A stretch of 7,494 nucleotides of DNA, taken from contig CAZWLH010000075.1 of NCBI GenBank assembly GCA_964634675.1, forward strand, positions 1 through 7,494. Reading direction: 5' to 3'. Both the position numbers and the translations under genes were made by a program. The DNA comes from UMGS172 sp964634675 (lineage in GTDB: Bacteria > Bacillota > Clostridia > Oscillospirales > Acutalibacteraceae). Below, piece after piece: positions 5,431 through 7,494 of this stretch (positions are counted from its first letter, which is position 1; every line of letters starts with the position of its first letter). Under the pieces are notes generated by a model. The model ran no database searches and was not told where the DNA came from. It saw nothing but the letters and a program-made list of their open reading frames with translations.

Positions 5431-7263
5431 ATGTGTGGAATTGTTGGTTTTACGGGAAGAAAGGGTGCCGCTCCGATATTGCTCGATGGCCTTAAGAGAT
5501 TGGAATACCGCGGCTATGATTCGGCCGGAATTGCCGTTTTAGACGGTTGCAGGCTTAAAGTGGCAAAATCGGCGGGACGTATAAAGTGCCTTGCCGATAT
5601 GGTCGACGGCGGCAAATCGGTGGTCGGAAGTGTCGGAATCGGACACACACGTTGGGCGACACACGGTGCGCCGTCCGACATAAATGCTCATCCCCACTGC
5701 TCGAACGACGGGAAAATAGCCGTTGTTCATAACGGCATCATCGAAAACTATACTGCATTGAAGTCCGAGCTTATGGCAGAGGGCGTGAAGTTCATCAGCG
5801 AAACCGACACCGAGGTCGTGCCGGCACTTGTGTCAAAGTATTATACCGACAGCAAGGATATTATGACCGCCGTGCGACGTGCAGTTGATAGGCTCCAAGG
5901 CTCATATTCGCTCGGAATTATCTGCTCGGACTGCCCCGATATGCTGATAGCCGTAAGACACCAAAGTCCGCTGATAATCGGCGTTTCGAAGGAAGGCAAT
6001 CACATTGCCTCCGATATTACCGCGTTGGTCGCACATACCAAGAGCGTGATATATATGGATGACAGTGAAGCGGCGGTTTTGACTCCCGACCGAGTCACGG
6101 TCTATTCGTCCGACGGCCGACCGCTTGAAAAGGAAATAAGCGAAATTAACTGGGATGTCGGCGAGGCCGAAACGGGTGGATATGAGCACTTTATGATGAA
6201 GGAAATAATGGAGCAGCCGAGAAGCCTTGAGCTGACATTACAGCCGAGGATAAAGGATGGCGAGATCGTGCTCGACGGAATAGAGCTTGACCGTGAAAAG
6301 CTGTCGAGCTTTAACCGCATAGTTATAACGGCCTGCGGCTCGGCTTCATATGCCGGTCAAGCGGCAAGATATATGCTCGAAAAGCTTCTCAGAGTGCCGG
6401 TTGAGGTCGATCTTGCCTCCGAGCTCCGCTACCGCGACCCGATAATCGACCGAAAGACACTGCTCATAGTTATCAGCCAATCGGGCGAGACGGCCGATAC
6501 CATTGCCGCAATGAAGGAGTGCAAAGCACGCGGCGCTTATGTTCTGTCGATAGTCAATGTCGTCGGCAGTACTATCGCAAAGCTTTCGGACAGTGTGCTT
6601 TATACCTGGGCAGGCCCCGAGATCGCAGTTGCCACCACCAAGGGCTACACAACTCAGCTCGGTGTGCTTTATCTGTTCGGCGTTTATGCCGCAAAGCTTC
6701 TCGAAAAAATAAACGATGAGCAGTATAAAAGATATATTGCCGAGATAGTCGGTCTGCCGTCGAGAATACAGGCGGCGATAGATATAAACAACAATATAAC
6801 CGGACTTGCCACAAAATACTATGCTCATAAGTTGCTCTTTTTCATTGGTCGAAATATGGATTATGCCGTTGCATTGGAGGGCTCGTTAAAGCTTAAGGAA
6901 ATATCTTATCTTCATTCCGAGGCATATGCCGCAGGCGAATTGAAGCACGGTACGATATCCTTGATAGAAGACGGTACATTGGTCGTGGCGCTTGCCTGCT
7001 ATGAGCCGTTGTTTGAAAAGACCCTCAGCAATATCAAGGAGTGCAAGGCACGCGGAGCAGTCACACTCGGCGTGGCAAATGAGGGCAATACCGCAATGCA
7101 GGTCGAATGTGATGACTGTATTTTCGTTCCGAGGGTAAATCCTCTGTTTCAGGCCGCCGTTGAGGTGGTTCCGCTTCAGCTTTTTGCATACTATGTTGCA
7201 AAGGAAAACGGCTGTGACATCGACAAGCCCCGAAATCTTGCCAAATCGGTAACGGTCGAATAA
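5431..7263 (+). CDS. glmS: Glutamine--fructose-6-phosphate aminotransferase (isomerizing)
   Basis: GlmS converts fructose-6-phosphate and glutamine to glucosamine-6-phosphate and glutamate in the cytoplasm, the first step toward UDP-GlcNAc for peptidoglycan. The 610 residues match the family length. The start is ATG at 5431 because MCGIVGF places the catalytic cysteine directly after the removable Met; a GTG at 5419 would add four residues and block this. Glutaminase domain (about 2-240): Cys2, LEYRGYDSAGI (24-34), GHTRWATHG (71-79), NGIIENY (101-107) and SETDTEVV (123-130). Two SIS sugar-phosphate isomerase domains follow: the first (about 285-430) has ACGSASYAG (301-309) and SQSGETADT (349-357); the second (about 455-600) has ALEGSLKLKEISY (481-493) and AYAAGELKHG (498-507). 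The C-terminal tail PRNLAKSVTVE (600-610) carries the Schiff-base lysine. All key residues are present, so it should be active. It is monocistronic, with its own promoter, ribozyme leader and terminator. Confidence 0.98.
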   Translation: MCGIVGFTGRKGAAPILLDGLKRLEYRGYDSAGIAVLDGCRLKVAKSAGRIKCLADMVDGGKSVVGSVGIGHTRWATHGAPSDINAHPHCSNDGKIAVVHNGIIENYTALKSELMAEGVKFISETDTEVVPALVSKYYTDSKDIMTAVRRAVDRLQGSYSLGIICSDCPDMLIAVRHQSPLIIGVSKEGNHIASDITALVAHTKSVIYMDDSEAAVLTPDRVTVYSSDGRPLEKEISEINWDVGEAETGGYEHFMMKEIMEQPRSLELTLQPRIKDGEIVLDGIELDREKLSSFNRIVITACGSASYAGQAARYMLEKLLRVPVEVDLASELRYRDPIIDRKTLLIVISQSGETADTIAAMKECKARGAYVLSIVNVVGSTIAKLSDSVLYTWAGPEIAVATTKGYTTQLGVLYLFGVYAAKLLEKINDEQYKRYIAEIVGLPSRIQAAIDINNNITGLATKYYAHKLLFFIGRNMDYAVALEGSLKLKEISYLHSEAYAAGELKHGTISLIEDGTLVVALACYEPLFEKTLSNIKECKARGAVTLGVANEGNTAMQVECDDCIFVPRVNPLFQAAVEVVPLQLFAYYVAKENGCDIDKPRNLAKSVTVE

Positions 7264-7271
7264 TAAAAAAG

Positions 7272-7308
7272 AAACCTAAGCAAGCGAAAAAACTTGCTTA
7301 GGTTTTTT
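7272..7308. terminator. Bidirectional intrinsic terminator between glmS and the oxidoreductase gene
   Basis: A perfect 13-bp stem, AAACCTAAGCAAG (7272-7284) with CTTGCTTAGGTTT (7293-7305), has an 8-base loop and ends in six T residues (7303-7308) on the glmS strand. The opposite side gives TTTCTTTTTT for leftward transcripts. It lies 8 bases past the glmS stop and 20 bases past the stop of the convergent gene, so it likely serves both. Confidence 0.92.
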
Positions 7309-7327
7309 AAATGCCAAAATGTCGGAT

Positions 7328-7494
7328 TTATGCCTTTTCGTCAAACTTAACGGGTGCGCCGTTCTGCTCGTCGGACTTGAAGGCGGCCTCTATAACCTTC
7401 ATAACTCTGCGAACCTGCGAAAGCTGAACAATAGCCGGCTCAATGCCGTCAATAGCCTTGACAAGGTTGCGGTAGTAATCGTGAACGTCACTCT
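7328..7494 (-). CDS. Gfo/Idh/MocA-family oxidoreductase, C-terminal end only
   Basis: Only the last 54 residues are in the window; the rest lies beyond the right edge. The readable part includes DVHDYYRNLVKAIDG, then IVQLSQVRRVMKVIEAAF, ending at a TAA at 7328-7330. The pattern of an aromatic-rich D-Y-Y-R-N-L segment followed by a helix with Q-V-R-R-V-M-x-V-I-E-A is typical of the C-terminus of NAD(P)-dependent sugar or inositol dehydrogenases of this superfamily. The NAD-binding fold and catalytic residues are not visible, so the substrate cannot be named. It is convergent with glmS and shares its terminator. Confidence 0.75.
   Translation of the reverse strand, partial: SDVHDYYRNLVKAIDGIEPAIVQLSQVRRVMKVIEAAFKSDEQNGAPVKFDEKA

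Noticed and set aside
5265..5495. Rightward 76-codon frame overlapping the glmS start
   Set aside because: It is out of frame with glmS, covers the leader hairpins and shows no family signature.
1..7494. CRISPR array, tRNA, rRNA or defence system
   Set aside because: No regularly spaced repeats, cloverleaf sequences, rRNA segments or defence-type genes were seen. Apart from the left edge, the content is housekeeping and envelope genes.

Overview
The window looks like chromosomal DNA from a Gram-positive, low-to-moderate GC Firmicute, probably a gut-type clostridium (Oscillospirales-like; this placement is inference from style and gene content). The best lineage marker is a glmS self-cleaving ribozyme, a Firmicutes-enriched RNA, placed in front of a complete glmS. 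Other support comes from strong AGGAG-type ribosome binding sites, TTG starts, vegetative TTGACA/TATAAT-type promoters and a serine-rich, membrane-anchored HtrA of the Gram-positive type.

Left part (1-4883), transcribed right to left: a small exported or membrane-anchored protein of unknown function (4233-4883), a two-HKD cardiolipin synthase (cls, 2510-4057), a membrane-anchored S1C serine protease with a PDZ domain (htrA/degP-like, 1068-2369), and a YifB/ComM-family AAA+ ATPase (48-983). Each of the first three has its own recognisable promoter or -10, so they are same-strand neighbours more than one tight operon. Cls and HtrA both serve the cell envelope (phospholipid make-up, and quality control of exported proteins). 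The comM reading frame is intact through Walker A but stops matching the family at the Walker B motif, about 77 bases from the window edge, so what follows is not ComM sequence.

Middle (4884-5430) is a 547-base gene-free divergent control region. It holds a leftward -10 for the small unknown gene, a consensus TTGACA-17-TAAAAT promoter reading right, a complete glmS ribozyme with cleavage expected between 5152 and 5153, and an 8-bp hairpin plus seven T residues that directly touches the glmS start codon. That last hairpin also contains the only plausible ribosome binding site of glmS, so the leader seems to carry a second control layer below the ribozyme.

Right part: full-length glmS (5431-7263, 610 aa), making glucosamine-6-phosphate for peptidoglycan; a 13-bp bidirectional terminator (7272-7308); and the C-terminal 54 residues of a leftward Gfo/Idh/MocA-type oxidoreductase running off the window (7328-7494).

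There is no CRISPR array, tRNA, rRNA or recognisable transposase. The most notable items are the terminator/SD-sequestering hairpin at glmS, a promoter immediately followed by a terminator in front of cls, and the abrupt loss of comM at the left edge.
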